Source: Strongylocentrotus purpuratus
Lineage: Eukaryota; Echinodermata; Echinoidea; Camarodonta; Strongylocentrotidae
NCBI RefSeq assembly: GCF_000002235.5
Contig: NW_022145550.1
Coordinates: forward strand, 1,082,501-1,146,500
Direction of reading: 5' to 3'
DNA length: 64,000 nucleotides
Each line of letters opens with the position of its first letter. Position 1 is the first letter of the stretch. Below, in pieces: positions 34,483 through 48,300 of the stretch. The notes under the pieces are model-generated. The model saw nothing but the letters and a program-made list of their open reading frames with translations. It was not told the DNA's origin and did not search any database. A program made the position numbers and the translations under genes.

Positions 34483-36532
34483 CTACATAAAATTGTATGG
34501 GGAGGTTCTATTTGTTAACTACTTGATATTCGTTGGCAAACAGAGATGGAGAAATGAAGATTACGATTTAAAAAAATAGAATAAAGATGATACTGTAAAA
34601 TGAGGAAAATACACGAATATATTTTCAAACTAAAATATGTTCTTTAGAGGCTTTATTCCTCACACGTAAAATAGAAGAAAAAACAGTCATAGATTTGACT
34701 CCGAGCAAAGTATTTCAAATATCTATTTCGATTTAACTTCTACCACTGTATACCATAGTACAACAAGGGAATACTATTTAAATGTTGTAATTACAGATGA
34801 TATTTCATCATAGTTCATGTTTCTTATTTATTATTACAGGAGTAATTTGACCTGTGTGATAAAATTACAAATAATTTTGCATACCTCAGTTTGGACGAAC
34901 TGCATCCTGTCAGCTCGCAGTATCTTGACTGTCTGGAAAATATCGACGGAATCTCCCTCAGCTATCTGAGCGATGCACTCCATAGCAGTGCAAAACACAC
35001 CTGTTCGCCCAGCACCACTCCTTTAATGTTAAACAAAATGTAAATATGTTAAAAGTACAATAATCAAGGTACAATAAGCAAAGACAAATAACCCAAGACT
35101 ATTGGGCGAAATTATTATTAAGACTTGAATCAAATAAATTTCGTTTATAGTAATACATTTCTCGCAACTGAATATCCCTTGATTTTAAAGCATTTCAATT
35201 TCTGCATGTTTTTTTTTAGAACCCCTGGTTACTTACTATTTAATAAACCTGATTTATATAATAGTATCTCTAAAGATGGAATCCACTTTGCATACATTAA
35301 CTGCTGCTAGCAAGCCCTGCGCGACACGTGCGTTTTTAGATAAACTAATTTACCAAATATTTCCCGGAAATCTTTGTATCATCATGTATGATTCAAAACA
35401 TATTCTTTCACATGAGTGGTAATAAGAGCTTCCATTTCATTTTTTGAAATTGGGGCGTTTCCAATACTGTTCTTTACCTTTAACAGTTTATATGAGTTCA
35501 AAGATGTTTAAATCATTGCCTTGGTTTCCAAAAAATACAGCTAATTTTTGCTGTTGTATTTATGGACCGATCCTGCTTCAGTGGACTTTGCACCAATTGC
35601 GATTGTTTAGGATAAGTAAGCATTGAAAAGATCCTAGACTTACAAACAATGGACAAGAATGGAGAATTCATTCATTTTGTTAGTGGAACTTTTGACAGCA
35701 CGGATGAGCTTCATCAACGACCTAGCCCCTAATTGTGGATCTGATCCATGTTTAGGCCATCCATGGAACTGGTACTGAGTGACGATGTGACTCGTCTAAA
35801 AGAAAACGAAACAAAACGATCCGTGGAAATGGATGTATAAGGCATATTTGAATCGGTCACAGTTTTGCATCTTATCTTTGCGTTCTACCAAAAATTATTG
35901 CTTTTCAACTGCCATAATATTTGACAAAAGCTAGATAATCATCAAGTCGCAGTTCGCCCGGTTGGAAAAACTGTTCTGGTTGAAATTCATAATGCGGTTC
36001 GCTAAAAATATTAGATTTCTTGATCTGTAAAAACAATCATTTCAAATGAGGGCATCACATCTAAATTCACAGTCTCTTCTTCAACAATCACTGTGTCGTA
36101 AAGGAAATATATGAAATAAGACATACTTTGGAGTTTCTGGTAACTTTCAGTTGCCGAATGGTCATGTCCCCATCAGATGACGTTGATAAGGTTGAAACTG
36201 AATAGGATCCAAACTGAACCGAGTTAGCATCAGGCCAGTACTGTGCACAGCTCTAGAATGAGGAGAGGCAAGGCTATCGTTAAATGTTCATACACATACA
36301 TACATGTTAGTCCTTCCTTTTCTGTTCGCTCCTTTCCTGACCTATTACATTTATATCTCTCGCTCTTACATTTTTTTTAAATAATGCCACAGGTTTCTTG
36401 AATTGCAATTACTAGTCACTTTAGCCATGTTAGTTTGTAAATGAGCCTTCTGAACACTGTGAAGATTAGCCTTATGCTAACCAAGTTATCCATTAAAGTC
36501 TACTCCTACACTACTACTAGTACTACTACTAG

Positions 36533-36564
<32 letters not shown>

Positions 36565-36569
36565 TACTT

Positions 36570-36612
<43 letters not shown>

Positions 36613-38033
36613 CTTGGTAATTGGTTGGGTAATCCATTTGGCAGCTCACTCAGGAAGCTATACTGGGATGGTAGGTGAGGCGAGTAACTACAAGGAGTGT
36701 CATGAATTGCAGGAATGGTGTGTGGACAAAGCACTCGTTAATTTAGAGTAAAATATGCTAAGTCCAGTGCAAGTAAAAACCAAGCAAGTAAGCTTATATG
36801 ATGTGGGAACGAACAGGGGGCTGCATCATTCTGATGTACGTAGAGCAGCCTCCTTGAAGTTGGTTATTCCTGTTGCATTGACTGCTGAGCCTGGCAGATG
36901 ATTCTAGATCATCATTGCTCTCGGGTAGTATGAAAGCTTGAAGGAGTCAGTACTTGCAACAGGAATTACATACTTCAGGTTGTGGTCGTATCCTCCGAAG
37001 TATGTAGCAGGGATGACAATAGTTGGTGCAGGTATGGAGACAAGACGGTGATGGATCTTGTAGAGAAGGGTGCATTAGTCGAGGATTCGACGTGTGTGAA
37101 GCGTGTCCCACCCTAGAGCTGCCACAAGAGCCGATGGTGATGTGGTGTATCTGTAGTCACGGTACACAAAGCGAGCAGCAATTCTTTGTACTTGCTCTAG
37201 CATTTTTGTGACCACTTATTCCTTAGTACTGAAGTTTGGTCGACAGGAGAAGGTGTGGTACTCGATCGCATGCCTCCTTGAACTCCAAGAAGATTATATC
37301 AGCTTGGTTGCGCTGCTGAAGGATGGAGGACCAGTCGTGGACGGCTGTTGTCGATTGAGTGGTTGTTGACAAACCCCATCGGAAGCAATGCTTTGCATCG
37401 GTGAGGATATTATTTACTGCAACATGCTTCGACACATGGCTCAGGATGATGTGTTCCATGACTTTGCAGCAGACGCAGGTGAGTTAGATTGGTCTGTAGT
37501 TGGAGGGGCCACACTTTTTTCCCGACTTGTGTATACGGGTAACTAGTTCTTGCTTCAATTGGGCTGGAACGATGCCACTGTTGTAGCTTTGTTGAAACAG
37601 GAAGGACAGTGGAGAAGCAATCTCGCGAGCTACCAGCTTTAGGAGCTTGGGTGGAAGTTCATCAGGTCCGCTGGCCTTTGAAGGGTCCAGTTGCTGGAGG
37701 CGTTTCTCGACACCGGTCCTGTGAACGTGCAGGTGACCAGTAGTTGGAAAAGGAGAATATCCTTTCTGTACAAGAGAGTGGAGCTGGTGAGGAGTAAAGA
37801 CGGACTGGAAGTAGTCGTTCAGTGTCTCTGCCTTGTCTAATGCTGAGGCGCATAGCTTAGATGGAGTACGCAAAGTAGGAATACCAATGTTTTCCGATCG
37901 ACATGTCTTGATGTAGGACCAGAAAGACTTTGGATTGTCCTTAAGGATTGCTCGATAATGTTGTTGATGTACTCACAACGTGTTCTGTGCACATTATTGT
38001 CAACTTGGTTCCTGTATTGTACCACTACTACTT

Positions 38034-38066
<33 letters not shown>

Positions 38067-39364
38067 ACACTATTAATCCAGGGAGGAGCTCGAATTGGGT
38101 TGTTCAAACAAAGGACCGGTACCCCCTTCCTTCTGCGCCGCTGATGGGAATTCAACATTTATCATGTTTAGTATATGGATTATTTCGTATCAAAAAACAA
38201 AAGAAGCAATACAAAAGAGCAAGGTCTTTAAATCTCCCAAACTTAAACTAAGACAATTTATTTTAAAATTGACATATGCTCGCACTACTACCTTGTCGTT
38301 TTGGCTCTTGTCGTTAAGCATGACGATAGTGGATGGTTTGTTGTTGAGGACCATAGACCAGAAATCAGACACAGTGGTTGGCAGCGGCATCTGGGTTGTC
38401 ATGAATGTACAGTGGACTCCCTGAAAGATGAAGGAAGAATAATTACAATATCCGGTAACAACATGAGACCCTTGCCACCTACTTCCATTGTAATGAAAGG
38501 CTTTATAAGAGCTGTCAATATATTCGAAGCACGGGCACCCTAGGCGGAGAGGGGCTCACTTACTGAACTGCACCCCCACCCTACACCCCGTACATGACTA
38601 TCAATCAAGTTTTATTCCAAGATAGTTAATAAAAGACGTAACAGTTCTTATATAATATCTTCCATAGTACATTCTATATTATAATGGCGACAGTGCGGGT
38701 ACATTTAATGGGTATGAATCGATCCACAGTGTCATTTTTATTGAAATATAGAAACTGGAATATCATCAATGTATTACCGCGCATTTTACTTTTGTCAAAT
38801 TCGTTTTGGAAGCTTTCGTAATAAAACAAGTCACTAAAGTATGATAGGACACACACACACATACTTTGTGTGCTAATTATCAATCATATTAATAATACCT
38901 ATATTAGCACATTATGTTTCCATGGTTATTGCCAACACCCAATGCGTCTACAGTTTCTTATGTTGAACACGAGTCAAATGAAGATGTAAACGGTTTCAAT
39001 GTCATTTAATCCTTCAGTTTTTCTGACACTAAATTACATGTGTAAATTGAATCTATCAATACTGAATGAACATCTCACCTTCATTTGACTAGCATTGATG
39101 TAATCATGATCTGGGGAGTCTAGTATCACACGATTCCTCTGCACTAGAATGGTATGGAAACAAAAGAACATTTCAAACAGCGTTACGCTACACCACAACC
39201 CAACATTTACACTAAAACAAGTACGAGTAGTCTTTCATATTGTTTGATAGCAATATTGGATTTTAGGTAAGTCTGAATCCGATGACCGGGGTAATAATAT
39301 GATTGCAGGGCCCTCAGGGAGAACAGTATGAATACTGATGAGGCTACCCTGGGTAAACAAGACA

Positions 39365-39399
<35 letters not shown>

Positions 39400-42300
39400 G
39401 GAGCAAATCTTATGTGACATCACCTCTCCGACTTCGAATTGAATTTAACGGACTCAAAGATTTGAGTATCCCCCAACCCCTACACCATTCCAGCCTTAAC
39501 TGCACCGTCTCCTGACAATCTTGAGATCCCCGTTTGGTGTTATTTCATTTGCTCACGACATTGTCATACATTTCACCACGACGTTCTACTTCTCATTTGT
39601 CAAGAATCTACGATTTACATATTATGTCCATCAACGAAAATGCCGGGGTTTAAATTGTGTGTATGTGTTTGTTTGTGTGTGTGTATTTGTTGGTATCTTA
39701 ACATTACTTACATGGTAGGTTGTTTCCGTATCTATTCTTGGGGTGATTATCTCGAGTGCGTCCTGATCTCGTATGAGAAGCCGGAGGATCTGGACAGAGG
39801 CTCTTCAAAGTCTGATTTAATCAGAAAATATGATGTTTAGTTTACATCACGAATTACGTTGATAATCATCAACCTTAGTTCTGGCATATTTTTTCGAGCA
39901 TGCAGAAATATAGATTCAACTTTAATATTAGCTACGTTCATTCTGCGCATTTTATCCACCCAAGGGATCTTCAAGGTGTTAACGGAATCACATTATTATC
40001 TTGGCTTTAGCCTAGCTGTCTCAAGGTTCTGAAAGCATTCAAGAAAAATTACTGTTACTTCTTAGTAGGTACTCATTTACTAAACCTAAGTTTAGATAGT
40101 GCTGCGAGTGAGATTCGAAAAAATACAATTCATTTGAATTACAGTTCAGTGATTAAAGATAAAGGTGAGTTCTGGTAATGCGATTGCATTGTGAAAGAAA
40201 AGGTGTGGAATGGATCAGAAACATTTGATCATGTAGCATGTAAGTATTGGTATGCACTGCAAGGTTCTGAAGTCATCAAAATCATAATAAATTTGGCCGA
40301 GTCTTGGCAAAGTAACAAGCACTGTACACAGAAAGCTATGGGACAACACACATGGTGTCGGGGCTAGTACTACCTTGATTTCCTTGTCTTTGTATGCTCA
40401 TTACTCAGCCAGTATACATTTTCTTCCAAAACTTCTTGAACATTCAGTGTAAGTTTCGTTTGATTCTGTGAGAATTAATTTTCTTTCTTTTACCAGAACT
40501 GGAGTTTATCTTTGACGGGTCACGACATCCCTAACATTTCCAGAGCGCAAGAGCTGGTTTGTAATAGAGATATTTTCTCTTTCTCCATGAGTTGTTTCCA
40601 CTGGGCCGAGGCCATTCCTGAAAAATAATTTCGTTGAAACTAAGATATAATGCCCCCATCCATATCTCTCTCTCTCTCTCTCTCTCTTTCAGGTTTTCTA
40701 GAAGAAAGTGAACAATGAACTGACTTGGAACCATTACATGGCTTATGATCAAGGTCAGAAGTTGTTCATTTTTACAGCTAAAGAAGAAGAAGGCTATATA
40801 TATATAGAGAGAGAGAGATGGAGACAGAACTAAAGAAAGTTCTGGTGTGGACCTGCCCTTGTAGAATACCGGGGAGAGAACTGAAGTCGTTACCAGGTCC
40901 GCGGTTCGAGTCCCGCCGCTGCACTAATGTCCTTTGGCAAGACATTGATCTACATTTGCCATACTCCACCCAGGTGAAGTAAATGGATACCTGGTAGGAA
41001 TTTATTCCTTGAAACGCAGCGCACGTAACAGCTGCACTGCTAAAGCCAGGGTAATTATGCTGCATTATTGTAGAGCGCTTAGAGACTTCTGACAAAGTAA
41101 GTGTTAGGCGCTATATAAGCACTGTAATTATTATTATTCATTATTTATCGAACTAATGATTGGGATGCGTTACCTGGAACTCCTTGGTCATCTTGGACCG
41201 TCCACGTCCATCGCCTGAAGAGTGTAAGTCTTGTAGATGATCAGTGAAATGAACGACAGGGATCAGGGTATTCCTCCAGAGAAGATCCTCCAGGACAGCC
41301 CCGTAGATGAAGGCATACTGCTCCTGTATTCATGTAAGGAACGAAAGCTTCAAAATTTTGTATCAATTCCATCTCATCCACTAAAATATCTTATATTTTT
41401 TACGAAATACGACGGAACATGTACAGCAAAATTAAAAATTAGAACAAGCGGTGCCCTATGCTAATTTTATAAGGTTCTTGATATTAAACACATTTCCTTT
41501 GAGAATTTCCTGTTTAATATCAACAACGCGAAGAAACAAGCAAATTTTCAACACGTTCCTTTTTTTTTAAAAGGATTTTTAATCATTCAAAATTTTCCAT
41601 ACAAAGTATGTTTTATAAATCAAGAAAGTAGACATGACCCCCCAAAATGCTGTTAACATGTATATGCATAGTGATACTGTTTTTAATTTCACATTATGTC
41701 GCGTAGAATAATCATATGGCAATCTCTGCAAAAGCACTTTACGTTGAAATCCGTCGGTCCTATCAGTGTCTAAACTGAAAAGTTCGTGTGTCAAACTGCA
41801 GCAGCAGTTGATGTATGTTTTGAGAGGTAACTGACCTGTGTTTGGACCATGTATGGTCGTTTCTGTCTGATGTTCGTCACGAAGTTGAAGACATCCACCA
41901 TTCTAGTTGTCTTGGCATGAGCTACGACGCTATCAATACTGATCACAACGCCTGTTCGCCCAACACCAGCACTGGATAGAAAATTTAATGATCAACTAAT
42001 CAGTCATCATTTTATTGATTTTTTTTTTTAAAGTACAAAGTCGCATTCTCTCCGGATTTAACGATGTGCATGCACACTAGCTATTGAACGATAACGCAAA
42101 AGTCAGCAAAATATTCACGCAATTTCAATTGAAATTCATGAGTGTGGGAACCCAGGTTTCGCTGTAGTAAAGCCCGATTATTATACAAACTTATTTTAGG
42201 AAGCTCTTTTATGTCTACGATATGCTGTTGAAATCTCTTATATTCTGATTATGTTATTATTTCTTATAGCGAGCATTACGATGACATGTTGCGTAATCCG

Positions 42301-45300
42301 AACGTGATTTCTAAAATCAATACGATAAAGTATCACAAGTAGAGTTCATTTCTTGAAGGTCTTGACGATGATGTTTGTGGTACTTGTTTTGATCTAGGTG
42401 AAATTGACCACTAAGCCTACCTGCAATGAATGATCAGAGGATGAGTGAACTGTCCATGATCAGCTTTGACTTCCTTGATGAACTTGAGCAGTGATGATGT
42501 GTGTTTAGGAACACCCTTGTCAGGCCACTCTGTGAAGTGGAACTGAGTGACGGTCCTGTAGTCGTCACCCTGGTTAGGAGAGCAACACATGTCATGCACA
42601 GTGAAAATGAATTAATTTCCATGATACGTCAGCTTTTGTACAGATTATCAAAATATTTATCAATTTTATTGTCAATGGTGTCAATTTTTGTTAGTGTTTC
42701 CATGCACAGAACTTAGCTCAGAAAAAAAATTATGAATCATATTAAAATAAACTTCATAAAATCATAATTTATAAAGTAACTTTAAAAAACTTATATTAAT
42801 GACTAAACTTGAAGTACCGTTTTCATATATATTGCCCAAGGGGACGCATGGTCCAGTCATATTCATTATAATTCGACTAGTTCGTGGCAAAGGAAGGCAT
42901 CCTGAAATGTGACGTAGCAATGCATATGACTTATTTACCTACCTTTATCATCGTCATTTTCCTTTTGATTCCACCCGTGCATGCTTCCAGTGACACCAGT
43001 TCCACTTTGATATTTCCAAACTTCACCGAATCGCCTGGTATTTTAGGCCAGTACTTACCGCATTTGATCTATTTCAAGCAACCAAAATAGTATATGATTA
43101 TTGTGTAATACTAATTAGTTTAATGATCTGGATTTATTTAGCGCTTGATATAAATAACGTCTCTGAGCACTTCACAAATATTATTACCCTTTTTATCAGA
43201 TTCATTCAAGCACAATGTGCACCATCTCCACTCTTTGGCGACTATGTCTACCACATGGTCATCGTGAGGGCATATCTCAATTACTTACACAAAGGCTTTT
43301 GTCATCTTACCAGGTCCCCATTTCTTTCCTGGATATGGATTGGCAAATGTAGAATAATGATTTGCCAATTACATCAGTGCCGTGTCGGGGGTCAAACTAA
43401 CGAACTTCGCATTTTATGTCAAGTGTTTTAAACTACTACACTGCGACTAAGCCATTGTATAGTTATTTAAAGATAAAGCTGTGTTCTGGAATCATCAAAA
43501 TGATATGTTTGGCCCAGTCTTGATAAAGGTAACAAGTGCTGTACACAGAACGATGTATATGGGACTACTCAAGCATGTGGCATAAAAGTGACTAGGCCCA
43601 CATTTTTAAGCTGTTACATGTCATATTTATAATATGAAGGCATTTGAAGAGCCATGCTTTTCAGGGAATATTTTTTCTTTGATTTCTTTCCACACTTGCA
43701 TAATAGTAATGAAAACGCTTTCGACCTTCTTTCTAATCATCCTAGAAAATTACTGGTACTATTTGCATTGAGCAACACTTTTTTAAACGATGAAAACGTC
43801 ACGGACCTTATCTCCTTCCTTGAGCTTCGTTACCATGGCAATAGTCGTCACATTTTCCTGCCAGACCATCCTCCAGAAATCATCCGTAGATGCATTGTTG
43901 GGTCCTTGAAAAAATTATGTATCATGACTCATCGGAAAAATCAATTGGTTTATGGGGATGACTAATGTCTTGCTTGGATCTACTTTTTGTGTTTATGTTT
44001 ATACAGGAATAAGATAACAACTTGAAATAGAGTAACCTTAATATATACGTCTTAACATTTGTACTTATAAAGTACTTCTTGTTAAACATGACGGAGAAAT
44101 TGGAATGGACATACCTTGTGATGCAATGTAAGCTTTGTCATTGTCAAAACTCTGTATGTGAAGAAAAGAAAGAAAAAAATAGTTTACATAATGAAAAGTA
44201 TATCAAAATGAAACTATAAATATGTCAAGGCTTGAGGAAAATGATAGCCTCTATTTACAGCATTGCTTTCTCGTAGGAAATTTTGTTCTTCTTTTTAATC
44301 GAACATAAAAGAAGATCAAGAAAATTCAAGTCATATGAGGAATTATTTTGCAGCTTTAACCGATAGTGGGTTTCCCTTTACATGTGTGCTGTACGTGAGT
44401 ATGTGTGCGTGGATGCATGTGTGCGTGTGTGTGCGTGTGTGCGCGCGTGTGTGGAGATGTGTGTGTGTGTGTGTGTGTTTGGATTGTGTAAAGATCCAGC
44501 GAAGGAAACGTGTTTTCTAATTCAAGAAGTCCGTCAACTCAAGCTACATCCTGTTAATATTTCAAAGTTTTTTTAAAGTTTTTGTTAATAATGTTATTTG
44601 ATTCATATCATTTCTATTGGACGCTTCATTCAACGACAACCCACTCTATAACATTAAAATGAAAGTACATTGTAATGACAATATATTTATAAATTAACGT
44701 ATAGATAAATTGATAGATGCCACCTTACTTACGGGAATGTAAGAAGCGTTAAAGTAATCGGAATGAGGATTATTGTCGATGACTTCTAACTTCACCCTCG
44801 CCGAATCATCTGAATAAAAGATAGGATATTTGGAGAAAAAATAGCCAGTAGCTTTTAACATAAAGTTCTTTGCTCATGCAATTTCGTCGTTTATCTTCGT
44901 TATCGGTTTCCGGTAGAGTAGCAAACAAATTATAGTCAAAACATTAACATAAAAAAGTACTGTATAGGTTTCAAATGCAGAGATTTGACAACGGACAAAA
45001 CTCTTTTACTTTTTTATTGAGAGTGTAATAAAACTTGAAACATCTCTTTACGGAAGAATTATTGAAAACTCATATTCTAAATAAAGAATCATGACATGGA
45101 ACTGATAGCATACATCAGTACATACATTGGTACACTGTAAATCAAATGAACTGTGATGCTCCACTGCAATCCACTGCAGTCAGCGCTACAGTTGCAAACT
45201 ATTATTATCAAAACAACAATAAGTACATTATCTAGAGCTTTATTGAAGCAAACTTTTATAGCTATCCCTTACAAGTCAACATAATAAAGACCCTGTTAGT

Positions 45301-48300
45301 TTGTAAACTCACATGGTAAAATATTCTTGTATCTGTTTTTCGTGAAGTTGATCTCCTCTTGAGCCACGGTCTGAGGATAGATGTTTGGGCCAGGTAAATC
45401 CTAGAAGAGAAAGGAAATATAATTGCAGTTTCAGTTTATTGTTTTAAATTTTGCATATACAAAATTAATATAATCAGAAAACGCTACAAACAAAGATGAA
45501 GTCTCGCTACTCAGTGTTCTCAACAGCACAGGAAGACATTAATTCTGCGAGTAGCACACATTTGAGTGCTAAAAGAATATGTTCAGCGCAAAACACTAAA
45601 AAGAAGACATATTTCTTGTTGATAGAAATTATCTTCATTAAACCTACATGAAATTCCTCGGAGAAGAGCGCGGTGTGTCTGTTCTTGTTGACGAAAGCAG
45701 GAAACTGAGCCAGGGGTATCGGTTTGTTGCTAGACCTGTCGGGAGATCCATCGGTTGAATCGAGGTCTAAGGACTTCGTTTCCCGTACAAAGGGCTTCAC
45801 GGCTACAGCTGGTTTGGGTCTTGTGCTCCTTGGAGGTGATTGGTGTGGGTTCAAAACGGAAGCGTGTCCAATGTTGTCATTTCCTGTCATAATACATACA
45901 TAAACAGAAAAAAAAGTCAATTTAATCCCTTTTTTTTTTGGAGGAAAAGTCCTTGGGTGGCAAAACGCAGAATCAGCCTTTACTGTAAATAACCAAAGAA
46001 GTCCTTAGTTCCTTACACTTGAAACTTTTTTAAAATTTCTTCCAAAAACTTGTCTTGTTCGTGACATTATGAATCAGGGAAGGGCATAATTGAGTTGTAA
46101 GAATTATATGGGGTTAGAAAAATTAGAATATGTTGTCTCTTTGTTGCCATTAGCACGTCGTTCCATGCTATTATCAGGATTATAGTTTTTTTCTTTACCT
46201 GATCATATTAACAACTATCAAAGGGCCTACCTTCTAATGGCGTGTCTTGAAAATCCAAAGGTGCCTGAAATTGGTCCTCGATGTTTTCTTTTTTAGACGG
46301 ATTACTATCATTCCTTTGGAAAAAAAGAGAACCCAAAAACAAAGGTTTCAATGCAAAAGACGAAAAGCGAAGAATAAGTGAGCAGAAGAGAAATTTACGA
46401 GAGCTGGTAACTATCAAACTTAAAGAAAAAATTCATCGGTAGAGTATTCCTTGAAGAAAGGAATAGAAAATTATCAGAAAGTAGATAGCCATTTATTTTC
46501 AAATTTCCCTATTCTGCTTGTTCTTAAAGTCCGTACATAAAAAAGTCCATTTGCATCGAGAGTATGGTATACAGGGGATTACTGTATAATTACTATAGAA
46601 GTATTAAAGTGACAACATTGTACATGAACATTATAATCATGACTGAAAATAGAAAATAGTTCACAAACCTTCGTCGTTTGAACACGATGATGACTACAAT
46701 GATGATAATCAAAATGATCAGAATGGCGCCAACGGCTCCCCCAGCTGTGGCTGCTATAGAACCAACAGAACCTTTATTTGGGATCAAACGAAAGAGAAGA
46801 ATGAAATCAGAAATCTTTAATTTTCCCAAAGAAAATTCAATTGTTCAAATATTATTTTTTACAACCCCTGTATGGAAAAAAGACCATTCTGCTACCAATA
46901 GCAAAGAAAAACTGTGTTTGATTGATCGCAATTTCGAAAATTAATAACTTTTCTATTTTTGATCGAAATTTGATCAAATGTTCACTGACTTGTCCCTCTT
47001 ATTTTTCTGCTTCCATTAAAACCAACTTAATACCAGGGTGGACATCCCTCTTTACAGTTTGATTACACGCCTAACATTGTTTTCAACAGCACGCGCTGCT
47101 AAGTTGGAGGAAATCGCATGAAACCGTCGCGATTGTATTTCAGTTTTTACGCTTTAAATGAATGTATGACAAGATGAGAGAAACTTAAACCCCACCAGAA
47201 GACCCTGTGGTGCGTCAAGCTGGACAGTAAAATTATATTTGCAAAATGTGAGCATGTTCCGTTAATTTTGCTCCATCTATTCATAGAGAGCATTTTCACA
47301 TCTGTACGGGTACGGCTAAGGGTGGATGTCAGTAGAATAGTTGTTGTAGTGTTATGAATATACAGTGCGTCCCAGAAAAAAACGAAACCGAGAATTATCG
47401 ATGTTTTATCATAACTTAATAACAGTTATAATTAATAAATGGCACATTGTATAGCTCAGATCCTCTTCTTTCATTTGATGCAACTCATATAATGCATATT
47501 TCACTCCTCAGTGTTTCAAATTAATTTGAAGAGAGGGAACCAAAAATTCATTTGGCGGACGGTATCTGAATTTCAAAGAGGAAATCACATTTCTAGAAAG
47601 TTCAGTTTCTGCCCTTTCATGAGACACACCTCAATCAGGAAAAACGAGCAACGAATAACAAAGTTATTAGCCTGAAACGTCTGAACATTGTAATGAAGCA
47701 TTGGTACAATACAATCACCTTTTCTATGGGATATGCCAATGGTTTTGAAATTGCCCTGAGTTGATTTTGCAATGGTGTTGAAGATACCGGGAATGGATGG
47801 GTTCATTCTAATGTTCAAAGCAAGCCTTATAATTTCATATGCGTTATATTACTATCACTGCTACATACACATGTATGAACACAACATTAATCAGCATTAT
47901 ACTGCTCTTACCTGATTGTATCGTCTTAGCAGTCACAGGTTCTGACCAATTACTAGAACCAGCGCCATTAACAGTCTGTACCTATATAAGAAATGTTGAT
48001 ATCATAACAAAAATAATTCTATACATTTGACCATTTTCTAGAAATGTTATCATCCACGTAAGCGCAAATCTCAGGTTACTTATCCGAAAAGAACTTGCTC
48101 TGTTCATGTTCTGTTAATATTGTAACTCTTTTAAAAAACACCGTACCTGTTTGCCCTTTCAAGTTGCATGTAAAACGACACAATTCATAAACAGAGTATG
48201 GCCGAACGGAGAATATGCTCTTTTATGTTCTATCAACACAGATCCTACAGTGTAAGTTCTGAAAAGCTCGTCTCCAGTTGTCCTTTCAGAGGTCAGGTGA

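Noticed and set aside
36613-38025. Host gene on the minus strand
   Set aside because: The translation is LINE reverse transcriptase and C-terminal sequence with stops and an internal deletion.
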